This document shows, piece after piece, positions 34,516-42,216 of a DNA stretch of 64,000 nt (position 1 is its first letter; each line of letters starts with the position of its first letter). Below the pieces are notes generated by a model. That model was not told the DNA's origin. It saw only the letters and a program-made list of their open reading frames with translations, and did no database searches. Source of the stretch: Marivibrio sp040218065. Its GTDB lineage: Bacteria > Pseudomonadota > Alphaproteobacteria > UBA8366 > Aestuariispiraceae. The position numbers and the translations under genes are program-made. The stretch lies in contig NZ_JAVJQE010000004.1 of NCBI RefSeq assembly GCF_040218065.1, forward strand, positions 62,001 through 126,000. The letters are read 5' to 3'.

Positions 34516-34989
34516 ATGACGACGGACAAGGCTGCTCAGTCCCCCTCCCGGTCCGAGGCCGGCGCCACGCCGACCTCCACCCTCCTGCCCCCGGACTACA
34601 AACCGTCCGAGGAGGAGGAGTTCATGAATCCCCTTCAGGTCGAGTATTTTCGCCAGAAACTGTTGCGCTGGCGCCAGGAGCTCCTCAACGAGTCGAGCGA
34701 GACGCTGGAGAGCATGCAGGAAGAGAGTCTGGCGCAGCCGGATCTGACCGACCGCGCGTCGTTGGAGACCGATCGGGCCATCGAACTGCGCGCCCGCGAC
34801 CGCGAGCGCAAGCTGATCGCCAAGATCGACGCGGCGCTGCAGCGCATCGCAGACGGGTCCTACGGCTATTGCGAGGTGACGGAAGAGCCGATCTCGCTGA
34901 AGCGCCTGGAGGCCCGGCCGATCGCGACGCTGAGCCTCGAAGCCCAGGAGGCGCACGAGCGCCAGGAACGTCTGCATCGCGACGACTGA
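34516..34989 (+). CDS. dksA: RNA polymerase-binding transcription factor DksA
   Basis: DksA enters the RNA polymerase secondary channel and works with ppGpp in stringent control of ribosomal and amino acid genes. The 157-residue protein has the coiled-coil with the tip acidic pair (LAQPDLTDRASLETDRAIELRARDRERKLI) and the C-terminal zinc-finger region. The finger is degenerate: of the four cysteines in E. coli only the first remains (YGYCEVTEEPISLKRLEARP), with Thr, Ser and Ala in the other places. This loss is known in alphaproteobacterial DksA. A terminator follows 32 nt after the stop. Confidence 0.95.
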   Translation: MTTDKAAQSPSRSEAGATPTSTLLPPDYKPSEEEEFMNPLQVEYFRQKLLRWRQELLNESSETLESMQEESLAQPDLTDRASLETDRAIELRARDRERKLIAKIDAALQRIADGSYGYCEVTEEPISLKRLEARPIATLSLEAQEAHERQERLHRDD

Positions 34990-35020
34990 GGCCGCCCGAC
35001 GCGCTTGCACATTCGAGACA

Positions 35021-35045
35021 ACCCGGCGGTCTCCGCCGGGTTTTT
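35021..35045 (+). terminator. Rho-independent terminator of dksA
   Basis: A 9-bp GC-rich stem (35021-35029 with 35033-35041, loop of three) is followed by a run of T (to 35045). It is 32 nt downstream of the dksA stop. Orientation and T-tract give the plus strand. Confidence 0.85.
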
Positions 35046-35184
35046 CCGTATTTTGGCCGAGGCTCTGAAAACGGGGCGCATCAAGGTCTTGCAAGCCCGC
35101 GGCGATGGTGATACTTCCCCGATCCGCCGGCGGGAAACCCCGGCTCCCGACAGGCCCCGCCCCGCTTCCGGGGCCTCGTCAATA

Positions 35185-35259
35185 GGGCGCGTAGCTCAGC
35201 GGGAGAGCACTGTGTTGACATCGCAGGGGTCGCTGGTTCAATCCCAGCCGCGCCCACCA
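35185..35259 (+). tRNA. tRNA-Val (anticodon GAC)
   Basis: A 75-nt cloverleaf is seen with CCA encoded. The acceptor stem is GGGCGCG (35185-35191) with CGCGCCC (35249-35255), then discriminator A and CCA at 35257-35259. The D-arm has AGCTCAGCGGGAGAGC. The anticodon arm is CTGTG-TTGACAT-CGCAG, so the anticodon is GAC, reading GUC/GUU valine codons. The T-arm has GGTTCAATCC. A promoter-like CTTGCA (35088-35093), 16-nt spacer and GATACT (35110-35115) lies about 70 nt upstream, between the dksA terminator and this gene. Confidence 0.97.
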
Positions 35260-35260
35260 T

Positions 35261-35296
35261 CGAAACCCCCGGGGAAACCCGGGGGTTTCGCTTTTT
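35261..35296 (+). terminator. Terminator of tRNA-Val
   Basis: A perfect 13-bp stem (35261-35273 with 35278-35290) closes on a GAAA tetraloop and is followed by CTTTTTG. It starts two bases after the tRNA CCA. With an A-run on the far side it may also stop transcription of the sulfotransferase-like gene coming from the right. Confidence 0.92.
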
Positions 35297-35313
35297 GCGG
35301 CGCGCTGTCTTTC

Positions 35314-36954
35314 CTACGCGCCGATCAACGCGTCGTACCGGCGACGCGCCTCCCTTTGATAGGCCTCGACCCGCTCGGTCTTAGGCATTTCCCGGGCCGG
35401 CTTCTCGTTGATCGGGCGGGAGAAGTGGGTGCGCGCGAAGATCGGGCTGACGCCGCTTTCCGGGAAGGCGCCGTCGAGCAGCGCCGCGAGCGCGTCCGCC
35501 TCGCCGCGGAACAGCGCGTCGCTTTCGATCGCGATCTCAGCCCGTTCGGGAAAGGCGCCGCCGAGGCCGCTCCAGAGTTTTTCCGTAAACGCGAGATACC
35601 AGGCGACGTTGAAAGGCAGTTCCTCGTACAGCGCGCGGCTGAAAATGAGCCGCTGCGAACCCTTGGAGGGGTCCGCGGTCTCCGACGGTCCCGGGCCTTG
35701 CGGCGGGTCCGCGTAGGGCAGGGGAACCAGCTGGGCGCCGGCGAACTGGCGCTTGCGAATCATCGAATTGATGACGGCGTCGACGTCTCGCCGCAGGCTG
35801 AGGAACCGCGCGTCGGGGAAAAGCCCCGCCAGTATCGGCGCGAAGACCGCGTCCCAGTGGCTGACCAGAACCGGCGTGCGCCCCGCGCGATAGGCCGACA
35901 GCCACTCCGTCCCTCGGCACGTCAGGAAAAGGTCGGTCAAGCTGTCGAGCACCGCTTCGTTGAGGCTCGGCTCGCTCAACAGTCCGATCATCGCCCAGCG
36001 ATGCCGAGGCGCCGTGATCCAGGCGTAGCTGTGAAAGGGCGTGTAGAGCTTGGAGGCGTCGAGCAGTTCGAACAACGCCGTCGTGCCTGCGCGGCCGGTC
36101 GATACGACCTGGACCGGGCCGCCGGCCTGGGGGGCGTAGCGTTCGCGTACGGCCGCCACCGCGGCCATGACGCCGTCCGTCGTCTGCGCCCGTGACCGGG
36201 CGGCCACGTGGGCGGCGATCTCCTTGATCCGGCGGGCGAGCCGCTCGGGCTCGATCTCGGTCGGCGCGCTCGGCCGATAGCGCGCGTATTCCTCCGGCAA
36301 GGCCACGCGCACCGCGCTCTCGGGCGGGATCGAGCCGATATGCTTGCCGCGCTGGATCATGCCGGCGTCGGGCGCCGGCAGGCTCATCGCGCGCTCCGTC
36401 GTCGGCCGGCGACGGAACAGGCCGTAGTCGATCCAACCGGGACTCTCTTTCGGGAAGGCCTGGCGCATGGCGCCGCGAAGCTGCTCGTCGCTCGCCTCTG
36501 GATAGGCGCGGCAAATCGCCTCGAAGGCGAAGCGCTGGTGGCCGGGATGCTGGCGCTCCGGATCGCGGCGGATCAGTCGGACGAAGAGGTCCATCGCCTG
36601 ACGCGCGTCTCCCGCCTGCAGCAGGCAGGCGGCGGCGTAGCCGATGGTGTTCGGCCGGTCGCCGCCCGCCTGGACGGCGACGCGTCCGCCGGGCAGCTGC
36701 GCCCCGTTGCCGCTCTCATAGAGCGCGTAAAGCAGCATCGTTGCGCCGTCTTCAGGCAGCCGCGCGGTCAGGGGATTGTCGAGGGCGGTCTGCAACACTT
36801 CGTCGATGTCGCCGAGCAAACAGGCGCAATTGACGAAAAGATTGAGCGTCGCCGGGTCGAGCGTCTTGGGATCGGCGGAGGGGTCGCGCTCCGCCAACAC
36901 GTCGTACATGCTCTGGGTCTGGAGCACTGTCAGCAGCTCAGCGTAGGGCTTCAT
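35314..36954 (-). CDS. Putative sulfotransferase with N-terminal helical-repeat region
   Basis: The 546-residue protein has two parts. Residues about 1-260 are helical, with TPR-like segments (FVNCACLLGDIDEVLQ, YAAACLLQAGDARQAMDLFVRLI). The C-terminal half has a P-loop-like 5'-phosphosulfate binding motif, VQVVSTGRAGTTALFELLD near 285-303. A matching RFLSLRRDVDAVINSMI segment is where the 3'-phosphate loop of PAPS-dependent sulfotransferases lies. A fold and PAPS use are thus likely, though no catalytic His/Asp could be confirmed. No gene partner is close. It might modify a surface glycan, but the substrate is unknown. Confidence 0.6.
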   Translation of the reverse strand: MKPYAELLTVLQTQSMYDVLAERDPSADPKTLDPATLNLFVNCACLLGDIDEVLQTALDNPLTARLPEDGATMLLYALYESGNGAQLPGGRVAVQAGGDRPNTIGYAAACLLQAGDARQAMDLFVRLIRRDPERQHPGHQRFAFEAICRAYPEASDEQLRGAMRQAFPKESPGWIDYGLFRRRPTTERAMSLPAPDAGMIQRGKHIGSIPPESAVRVALPEEYARYRPSAPTEIEPERLARRIKEIAAHVAARSRAQTTDGVMAAVAAVRERYAPQAGGPVQVVSTGRAGTTALFELLDASKLYTPFHSYAWITAPRHRWAMIGLLSEPSLNEAVLDSLTDLFLTCRGTEWLSAYRAGRTPVLVSHWDAVFAPILAGLFPDARFLSLRRDVDAVINSMIRKRQFAGAQLVPLPYADPPQGPGPSETADPSKGSQRLIFSRALYEELPFNVAWYLAFTEKLWSGLGGAFPERAEIAIESDALFRGEADALAALLDGAFPESGVSPIFARTHFSRPINEKPAREMPKTERVEAYQREARRRYDALIGA

Positions 36955-37104
36955 GAGGAGCGTCGTCTCCGCGTTCGCCGGACTTGGAACGCATCGCCGG
37001 ACTAGGGATGCGTCAGCACCCTAGCCGCTGCGCGCGGCGCCCGCCACCGTCGGGACGGCCGGCTATGAGTGATCCGGGGCGCGGCGGGGGCGCGTATTCG
37101 GACC

Positions 37105-37290
37105 ATGACCTCGGCTGAAATCCTGACCGCCGGCAAGGCGGCGATCTGGTTCGCGCTCCCCTTGGCGCTTGCGATCTGGGAGCTGGTGCGGTTGCGCCGC
37201 TCGCAGCGCCGGGACTGGGAGCGGAAGCGGAACGGCGGCGCTAGGCCGCCTGAAAATGCTCCCACACGGTCCAGAGTCCGATCGCGATGA
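37105..37290 (+). CDS. Small single-helix membrane protein, uncertain
   Basis: An open frame of 61 residues: residues about 8-25 form one hydrophobic helix (GKAAIWFALPLALAIWELV) and a strongly basic segment follows (RLRRSQRRDWERKRN). The pattern, a helix with a positive cytoplasmic anchor, argues for coding over noise. Against it, the last 50 nt overlap the 3' end of the convergent UPF0016 gene, and no clear ribosome site is visible. I do not recognise the family. Confidence 0.35.
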   Translation: MTSAEILTAGKAAIWFALPLALAIWELVRLRRSQRRDWERKRNGGARPPENAPTRSRVRSR

Positions 37291-37519
37291 AGCCGATCCC
37301 GGCGATCAGCTTGAGGGGGACCGCCGAGAGATAGCGCTCCGCGCCGGTCCCGAGCGCGACCGCGAGCGCGGTGGAGGCGACCAGCGCGCCCGCGGCGGCC
37401 AGGAAGACCACGACCGGGTGATGCGCCCGATCGGCCGCGAACAGAACGGTGGCGAGCTGGGTCTTGTCCCCGAGCTCCGCCAGGAACACGGTGATGAAAA
37501 TCGAGATCACGGCTTCCAC
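37241..37519 (-). CDS. Half-size UPF0016/GDT1 (TMEM165-like) cation transporter
   Basis: The 92-residue membrane protein has three hydrophobic helices and the family motif Glu-x-Gly-Asp-Lys-Thr in FLAELGDKTQLATVLFAA. That motif is the ion site of UPF0016 proteins (bacterial MneA/Mnx and eukaryotic TMEM165), which move Mn2+ or Ca2+. Most members have two such units. This one has one, so it should dimerise, or pair with a second half-size gene elsewhere. The start is a GTG at 37519 with GGAGG ahead of it. That ribosome site partly overlaps a leader stem (37532-37572), suggesting translational control. Confidence 0.85.
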   Translation of the reverse strand: MEAVISIFITVFLAELGDKTQLATVLFAADRAHHPVVVFLAAAGALVASTALAVALGTGAERYLSAVPLKLIAGIGFIAIGLWTVWEHFQAA

Positions 37520-37528
37520 GGGTACGGC

Positions 37529-37572
37529 CCTCCGTCTCTTGGCTGCGCAGTGGGATAGGGCCTAAGAGACGG
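37529..37572 (-). promoter_or_regulatory. Structured leader of the UPF0016 gene; stem overlaps the ribosome site
   Basis: On the minus strand CCGTCTCTT (37572-37564) pairs perfectly with AAGAGACGG (37540-37532). Two further G-C pairs follow inside a bulge, leaving a loop of about 18 nt. The ribosome-binding GGAGG occupies 37533-37529, so its first two G lie in the stem. Opening or closing the stem could tune translation. It does not show the conserved GGGGAGUAG-type core of the Mn-sensing yybP-ykoY riboswitch, which often precedes this transporter family. Confidence 0.4.
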
Positions 37573-37652
37573 CGACGCAACCGGCCTAAGGTCGGCGTCG
37601 ACGTCGGATTTCGCCCTTTGCGCCGCCGGACGGCTCGGCTACCTTCAAGGCG

Positions 37653-38987
37653 ATGATGCGACTAAGCGATTCTTTCTCCGCCGTTCGGCTGTTGGCGGCC
37701 GGCCTGTTGGCCGGCGCGGTCCTGATCGGCTGCGGAGTGGGCGGCGGCCCCGGACCGGAGGCCCGCAGCGCCGCTCAGAAGGTGGAGGAGACGATCGTCG
37801 CGATGCGCCGCGACGCGGGCGCGCCGCTTGGCGAAGCGCCGGACACCAGGTTGTTCGCCCAAGCCTTCGAATACATCCGCACCGCCTATGTCCGCCAGAC
37901 CGAGGAGCAAGCCTTGGTCGAGGCCGCCCGGGCGGGCATGCGCGAAGAGATCGACGATCCCCGCGCCGCGCGCCCGGACGCCTTCGTCGAAGCGGCGACG
38001 CAGGCGATGCTGCATTCGCTCGACGACTATTCCGTCTATCTCGACCAGGCGAGTTTTCAGCGCCTTCAGGAGGAGACGCGCGGACGCTTCGGCGGCCTCG
38101 GGATCGAAATCAAGAAGGATCCGCTGGGGCTGGAGGTGATCTCGCCGATCGAGGGGACGCCGGCGGACGCCGCCGGCATTCGCCCCGGCGACAAGATCAC
38201 CGCGGCCGACGGCCGGTCGCTCGCGCCCATGACCCTGCGCGAGGCGGTCGATCTCTTGCGCGGCGACGTCGGCACCAGCGTCACGTTGACGGTCGAGCGC
38301 GCGGAGCGCGCCCCCTTTGACGTGGCGATCACGCGCGACGTCATCCGCATCCGACCCGTCAAGGCGCGGCTCGAAGGCGATGTCGGCTATCTGCGGGTCA
38401 GCCACTTCACAAGCCGCACCGGCGAGGTCGTGCGCGAACAGATCGCCCGATTGGAGGATGAGGCGGGGCCGGAGGGCCTGCGCGGCTTCGTAATCGATCT
38501 GCGCAACAATCCAGGCGGCCTGCTCGACGAAGCGATCGGCGTCTCCGGCGCGTTTCTCGACGGCGGCGAAGTGGTCTCGGTCAAAAGCCGCACCGATGCG
38601 GAGTATTTCGAAGCGGACGGCGGCGACGACAGCGGCGGCAAGCCGATCGTCGTGCTGATCAACGAAGGCTCGGCGTCCGCGTCCGAGATCGTGGCCGGCG
38701 CGCTCAAGGACCGCAGTCGCGCCGTTCTGATAGGCAAGCGGACCTTCGGCAAGGGCTCGGTCCAGACGATTCTGCCGCTGGAAGGCCGGCGCGGCATCAA
38801 GTTGACCACGGCCCTTTACTTCACCCCGTCGGGGCGATCTGTCGAAGGCGGGATCCCGCCCGACATCGAGGCCGAGCGCGACCCCGACCAGGAGCGAGAC
38901 GAGCCGCTGGAGCGTGCGCTGACCCTGGTCGTCGACATGGCCGGCGGCCATTCCGTCTATTGGAACGCGGGCTCGGTGCAGCGCTGA
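37653..38987 (+). CDS. ctpA: C-terminal processing peptidase (S41, CtpA family)
   Basis: The 444-residue serine protease degrades or trims proteins in the periplasm. It begins with a lipoprotein-like signal peptide ending LLAGAVLIGCG (lipobox Cys near residue 27). A PDZ domain follows (GLGIEIKKDPLGLEVISPIEGTPADAAGI, about 150-180). The S41 catalytic core has Ser in NEGSASASEIVAGALKD and Lys in RTFGKGSVQTILPL. The motifs VGYLRVSHFTS and GFVIDLRNNPGGLLDEA are typical of CtpA/Prc. Family members process cell-wall enzymes and other envelope proteins. It stands alone. Confidence 0.93.
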   Translation: MMRLSDSFSAVRLLAAGLLAGAVLIGCGVGGGPGPEARSAAQKVEETIVAMRRDAGAPLGEAPDTRLFAQAFEYIRTAYVRQTEEQALVEAARAGMREEIDDPRAARPDAFVEAATQAMLHSLDDYSVYLDQASFQRLQEETRGRFGGLGIEIKKDPLGLEVISPIEGTPADAAGIRPGDKITAADGRSLAPMTLREAVDLLRGDVGTSVTLTVERAERAPFDVAITRDVIRIRPVKARLEGDVGYLRVSHFTSRTGEVVREQIARLEDEAGPEGLRGFVIDLRNNPGGLLDEAIGVSGAFLDGGEVVSVKSRTDAEYFEADGGDDSGGKPIVVLINEGSASASEIVAGALKDRSRAVLIGKRTFGKGSVQTILPLEGRRGIKLTTALYFTPSGRSVEGGIPPDIEAERDPDQERDEPLERALTLVVDMAGGHSVYWNAGSVQR

Positions 38988-39087
38988 GCGCGGGTCGCGC
39001 GCCTTGCAGGCAAATCGATCGGCCGAGCGCGCCGGGGGCGGGCGCCGGTTCCTGGCGTCGGTTGGGGGTCGACAATGGGCGTCTTTT

Positions 39088-39133
39088 TTTAGAATAATTC
39101 TATCTTGCAATTGCGAGCCAGTCGCACTATCTC
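39088..39133 (+). promoter_or_regulatory. Promoter of the DUF2061 gene with two operator-like palindromes
   Basis: A perfect 13-nt palindrome TAGAATAATTCTA lies at 39090-39102, in a T-rich setting resembling the Irr box (TTTAGAA-N-TTCTAAA-like). Immediately downstream is a sigma-70 promoter: TTGCAA (39105-39110), a 17-nt spacer and TATCTC (39128-39133). A second palindrome TGCGA-N5-TCGCA (39112-39126) fills the spacer. Repressor binding at either site would block the promoter. Match to Irr or Fur control is inferred from sequence only. The DUF2061 ATG follows after a strong AAAGGAGG (39147-39154). Confidence 0.5.
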
Positions 39134-39162
39134 TGCGCTCAGAGCCAAAGGAGGCCTGCGCC

Positions 39163-39495
39163 ATGAGCAAGATGATCGACGAGAAACTGCCCCTTGATCC
39201 CGACTCCAAGACGGCCGCGATGAAGACCGCGACCTATGCGCTCATGCATCTGGTGGTCGCGATGGCGGTCGCCTATGCGTTGAGCGGCAGTTGGAAGGTC
39301 GCGCTCGGCATCGGTCTGATCGAGCCGGCGGTGCAGACGCTCGCCTATATGGTGCATGAACGGGTCTGGAAACGGCGCCTCAATCGTCAGCGCGGGTCGG
39401 AGTCGGCCGAGGAGGGTCGCGGCGACCCTTTGTACGGCGGCGTGAGCGCGATCGTCCGCCCCGCTGGGGCTATCCGGCCGGCCGCTGGCTGCTGA
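39163..39495 (+). CDS. DUF2061 small membrane protein
   Basis: The 110-residue protein contains the DUF2061 pattern: KTATYALMHLVVAMAVAYALSGSWKVALGIGLIEPAVQTLAYMVHERVWKR, giving two membrane helices joined by a short GSW loop and ending in His-Glu-Arg-x-Trp. Function in the family is unknown. The ATG at 39163 is selected by an AAAGGAGG site eight bases before it. A longer frame upstream lacks such a site and runs through the promoter. The C-terminal 40 residues are polar and Gly/Pro-rich and do not match the family. Two palindromes in the promoter suggest metal- or iron-responsive control, which is inferred. Confidence 0.8.
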   Translation: MSKMIDEKLPLDPDSKTAAMKTATYALMHLVVAMAVAYALSGSWKVALGIGLIEPAVQTLAYMVHERVWKRRLNRQRGSESAEEGRGDPLYGGVSAIVRPAGAIRPAAGC

Positions 39496-39632
39496 GCTTC
39501 CTGCGGCTCGTTCGGATCCGCCTGAAGGGGCGGCGGCCGCCGGGATGAGCGGCGCCCGTGCGCTGCGGCTTGAAGCGTCCCGCCGGATCGGCGTAGCGTG
39601 AGCGCTCTGACGACAACCCTTGATCGCCGCTC

Positions 39633-40124
39633 ATGCCCCGTACCGACATCACCATTCGCCCGGCGCTGCACCGGGACATTTCCGTGCTCACCGGCATGGC
39701 GCGCGCCCTGGCCGAGACGCTGGGGCGCCCGCCCGACGCCGTCGACAAGGACGCGATCGCCGCTCTGCTGTTCGGGCCGGACCGTTGGGCCGACGCCCTG
39801 ATTGCGGTCGATCGCGACCACCGGGCGCTCGGCTACGTCACGCTCAGCCGGAGGTTCGAGCCTCACAACGGCGTGCGCTCTCTTTGGCTCGGGGACTTCT
39901 ACGTGATGGCGAGCGCGCGCGACGGCGGCGTCGGGCGCCTTTTGGTGCAGGCGGCGGCGAAGCGCGCGTTGTCCTTGAAGTGCAGCGCGCTCACCTGGGA
40001 CGTCGGTCGCGATAACGAGGCCGGGCGCGCGTTTTTCGCAAAGTCGCCCGGCGCCGCCGACCGGAGCGTCGAGCCCTGGCGCGCCGAAGGCGAGGAGCTG
40101 CGCCGGCTGGCGGAGGGAGGCTGA
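39633..40124 (+). CDS. GNAT family N-acetyltransferase
   Basis: The 163-residue protein has the GNAT fold. It starts TIRPALHRDISVLTGMARALAETLG, and its central strand has WLGDFYVMASARDGGVGRLLVQAAAKRA, including the acetyl-CoA pyrophosphate-binding R-x-x-G-x-G/A-type loop (RDGGVGRLL). Acetyl-CoA is the cofactor and an amine or amino sugar is the usual acceptor, but the substrate is unknown. It lies 88 nt before argC on the same strand and could be co-transcribed. It is not an ArgA-type enzyme by length or motif. Confidence 0.82.
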   Translation: MPRTDITIRPALHRDISVLTGMARALAETLGRPPDAVDKDAIAALLFGPDRWADALIAVDRDHRALGYVTLSRRFEPHNGVRSLWLGDFYVMASARDGGVGRLLVQAAAKRALSLKCSALTWDVGRDNEAGRAFFAKSPGAADRSVEPWRAEGEELRRLAEGG

Positions 40125-40212
40125 GGGCCTCGGGGCGCTTTTCGTGCGCCCGCGCATCCGTTACATCAGACGGCGTCCGCCGATTTCATCTTCTCACGCG
40201 GAGCTTCGATCC

Positions 40213-41178
40213 ATGACCGCGACGATCTTCATCGACGGCGAGGCCGGCACGACCGGTCTTCAGATCCGCAGCCGGCTTCAGGGGCGGGACGATTTGCGCC
40301 TGATCAGCCTTGGCGACGCCGAACGCAAGGACGTCGAGCGTCGGCGCGCGCGCCTGAACGAGGCCGATATCGCGATCCTTTGCCTGCCCGACGACGCCTC
40401 GCGCGAGGCGGTCGCCATGATCGAGACCGATCATGTCCGCGTTATCGACGCCTCCAGCGCCCACCGAACCGCGGAGGGCTGGATCTACGGATTCCCCGAA
40501 TTCGCGCCGCAACAGCGAGACGAGATCGCGCGCGCGCGCTTCGTCACCAACCCCGGCTGCTACGCCATCACCTCGGTCGCGATGCTGCATCCGCTGACGC
40601 AAGCGGGGCTGATCCCGTCGGATCATCCGGTGACGATCAACGCGGTTTCCGGCTATTCCGGCGGCGGCAAGGGGCTGATCGCCGCCTTTGAGGACGAGAC
40701 GGCGGAGACATATACGACCGAAGCGTTCCGTCTTTACGGCCTCGGCCTGAACCATAAGCACGTCCCGGAGATCCGGCGTTGGGCCGGGCTCGATCGCGCG
40801 CCGCTTTTCGTCCCCTCGGTCGGGCGCTATCGCCAGGGGATGCTGGTCAGCCTGCCGCTGCAATTGGACGCGTTGCCCGGCGCGCCGACGCCGGATGCGC
40901 TCTATGATGCGCTGGCTGCGCGCTATGGCGATGAAGGCTATGTCGAGGTTCTCGGGCCGGCCGAGACGGCGGAGATCGCGACCCTGGACCCAGAAAGTCT
41001 CAACGGAACCAACAAGCTGCGGCTTCACGTCTTCGCCAATGAGGCGGCGCGCCAGGCCTTGGTCGTCGGGCTGATCGACAATCTGGGCAAGGGCGCGTCG
41101 GGCCAGGCGTTGCAGAACCTGAACATCATGCTGGGCGCGCCGGAAGGGCGCGGGCTCGACGCGCCGCTGCTGCTGTGA
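40213..41178 (+). CDS. argC: N-acetyl-gamma-glutamyl-phosphate reductase (type 2 ArgC)
   Basis: ArgC reduces N-acetyl-gamma-glutamyl phosphate to the semialdehyde with NADPH in arginine synthesis. The 321-residue form has IFIDGEAGTTGLQIRSRL at the N-terminus, VIDASSAHRTAEGWIYGFPEF, the catalytic Cys in TNPGCYAITSVAMLHPL near residue 117, and SGYSGGGKGLIAAFE. The nucleotide loop GEAGTTG is the type-2 variant common in alphaproteobacteria, while the standard form has GxxGxxG. The start is the ATG at 40213. The stop overlaps the next gene, murI, by 4 nt (GTGA). Confidence 0.95.
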   Translation: MTATIFIDGEAGTTGLQIRSRLQGRDDLRLISLGDAERKDVERRRARLNEADIAILCLPDDASREAVAMIETDHVRVIDASSAHRTAEGWIYGFPEFAPQQRDEIARARFVTNPGCYAITSVAMLHPLTQAGLIPSDHPVTINAVSGYSGGGKGLIAAFEDETAETYTTEAFRLYGLGLNHKHVPEIRRWAGLDRAPLFVPSVGRYRQGMLVSLPLQLDALPGAPTPDALYDALAARYGDEGYVEVLGPAETAEIATLDPESLNGTNKLRLHVFANEAARQALVVGLIDNLGKGASGQALQNLNIMLGAPEGRGLDAPLLL

Positions 41179-42164
41179 TCGGGGTCTTCGACTCCGGCAT
41201 CGGCGGGCTGACGATCCTGCGCGCCCTGCGGGAGCGCCTGCCGACCGAACGCTTCTGCTATCTCGGCGACAACGCCTACGCCCCGTACGGCGCGCGGCCG
41301 GCGGATGAGATCTACGCGCTGACCCGGCGCGGGATCGACCGTCTGTTTCGGGAGGGCTGCGGCCTTGTCGTGCTGGCCTGCAACACGGCCGCCGCGGTCG
41401 CGCTGCGCCGCCTGCAGCAGGAGTGGTTGCCCGCCGCTTGGCCGGACCGCAACGTGCTGGGCGTCTTCGCGCCGGTGGTCGAAAGCCTCTCCGGCCAGAG
41501 CTGGTCGGCGCCGGGGCCGACCCGCTACAGCACGCCCCGCAAGGCCCGCACCGTCGCCCTCTTCGCAACCCGCACGACGATCCAGTCCGACGCCTTCGGA
41601 CGCGAGCTTCGCAGCCGGACGCGCGACCTGTCGCTGCTCAACCAAGCCTGTCCGCGCCTCGCCCAGGCGATTGAGGAGAGCTGGGCGGACGAGGATATCG
41701 ATCGCGGCGTCGCGCGCTATGTCGGCGCGCTGATGGCCAAAGCGGGCGGCGCGCCGGTGGATCTGGCGGTCCTCGGCTGCACCCACTATCCTCTGGTGCA
41801 GGACGTCTTCGCGCGCCACCTGCCGCCCGGCGTCACAATCCTCGATCAGCCGCGGCTCTGCGCCGAGGGGCTCGCCGATTATTTGACCCGAAAGCCGCAG
41901 TTCGCAAGGTCGGAGGATGAGCCGGCGGGCGCGCTCTCCTTCCTCACATCCGGCGATCCGGACGCCATCGCCGCCAACGCCGCCCGCTTCTACGGCGAGG
42001 CCTGCGCCTTCGGGCATATCAGCGCGCCCCCGACGGCGCCGCCTCCCGCGCCGATCCCCCCGCAGGCCGAAGCGGAGGCGCCGCCCCCGCACTCGTCCCC
42101 GACCGCGCCCCCGGCCGCGGCCCCGGGGGAGGGGTCTTCGTCCGCATCGTCCGACGACGGGTGA
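41175..42164 (+). CDS. murI: Glutamate racemase with extra proline-rich C-terminal tail
   Basis: MurI converts L- to D-glutamate for peptidoglycan. The core shows FDSGIGGLTIL at the N-terminus. The two catalytic cysteines lie in LACNTAAAVAL near 75 and LGCTHYPLVQDVF near 200. A GDNAYAPYGARPADEI block contains the Asp/Asn needed at the site. GTG is used as start, overlapping the argC stop. The family is usually about 260-280 residues. This one is 329 because of a roughly 45-residue Pro/Ala/Ser-rich tail that looks disordered and is not in the racemase fold. Arginine and wall precursor genes are linked here by the 4-nt overlap. Confidence 0.92.
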   Translation: MIGVFDSGIGGLTILRALRERLPTERFCYLGDNAYAPYGARPADEIYALTRRGIDRLFREGCGLVVLACNTAAAVALRRLQQEWLPAAWPDRNVLGVFAPVVESLSGQSWSAPGPTRYSTPRKARTVALFATRTTIQSDAFGRELRSRTRDLSLLNQACPRLAQAIEESWADEDIDRGVARYVGALMAKAGGAPVDLAVLGCTHYPLVQDVFARHLPPGVTILDQPRLCAEGLADYLTRKPQFARSEDEPAGALSFLTSGDPDAIAANAARFYGEACAFGHISAPPTAPPPAPIPPQAEAEAPPPHSSPTAPPAAAPGEGSSSASSDDG

Positions 42165-42216
42165 CCCGCGGTGCGCCGCGTGCTATCCCCTGCGTCCGAC
42201 GGGAAGAGGAAGGCCG

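Noticed and set aside
37520..37600. yybP-ykoY manganese riboswitch before the UPF0016 gene
   Set aside because: The conserved core sequence of that riboswitch is not present; only a simple hairpin is seen.
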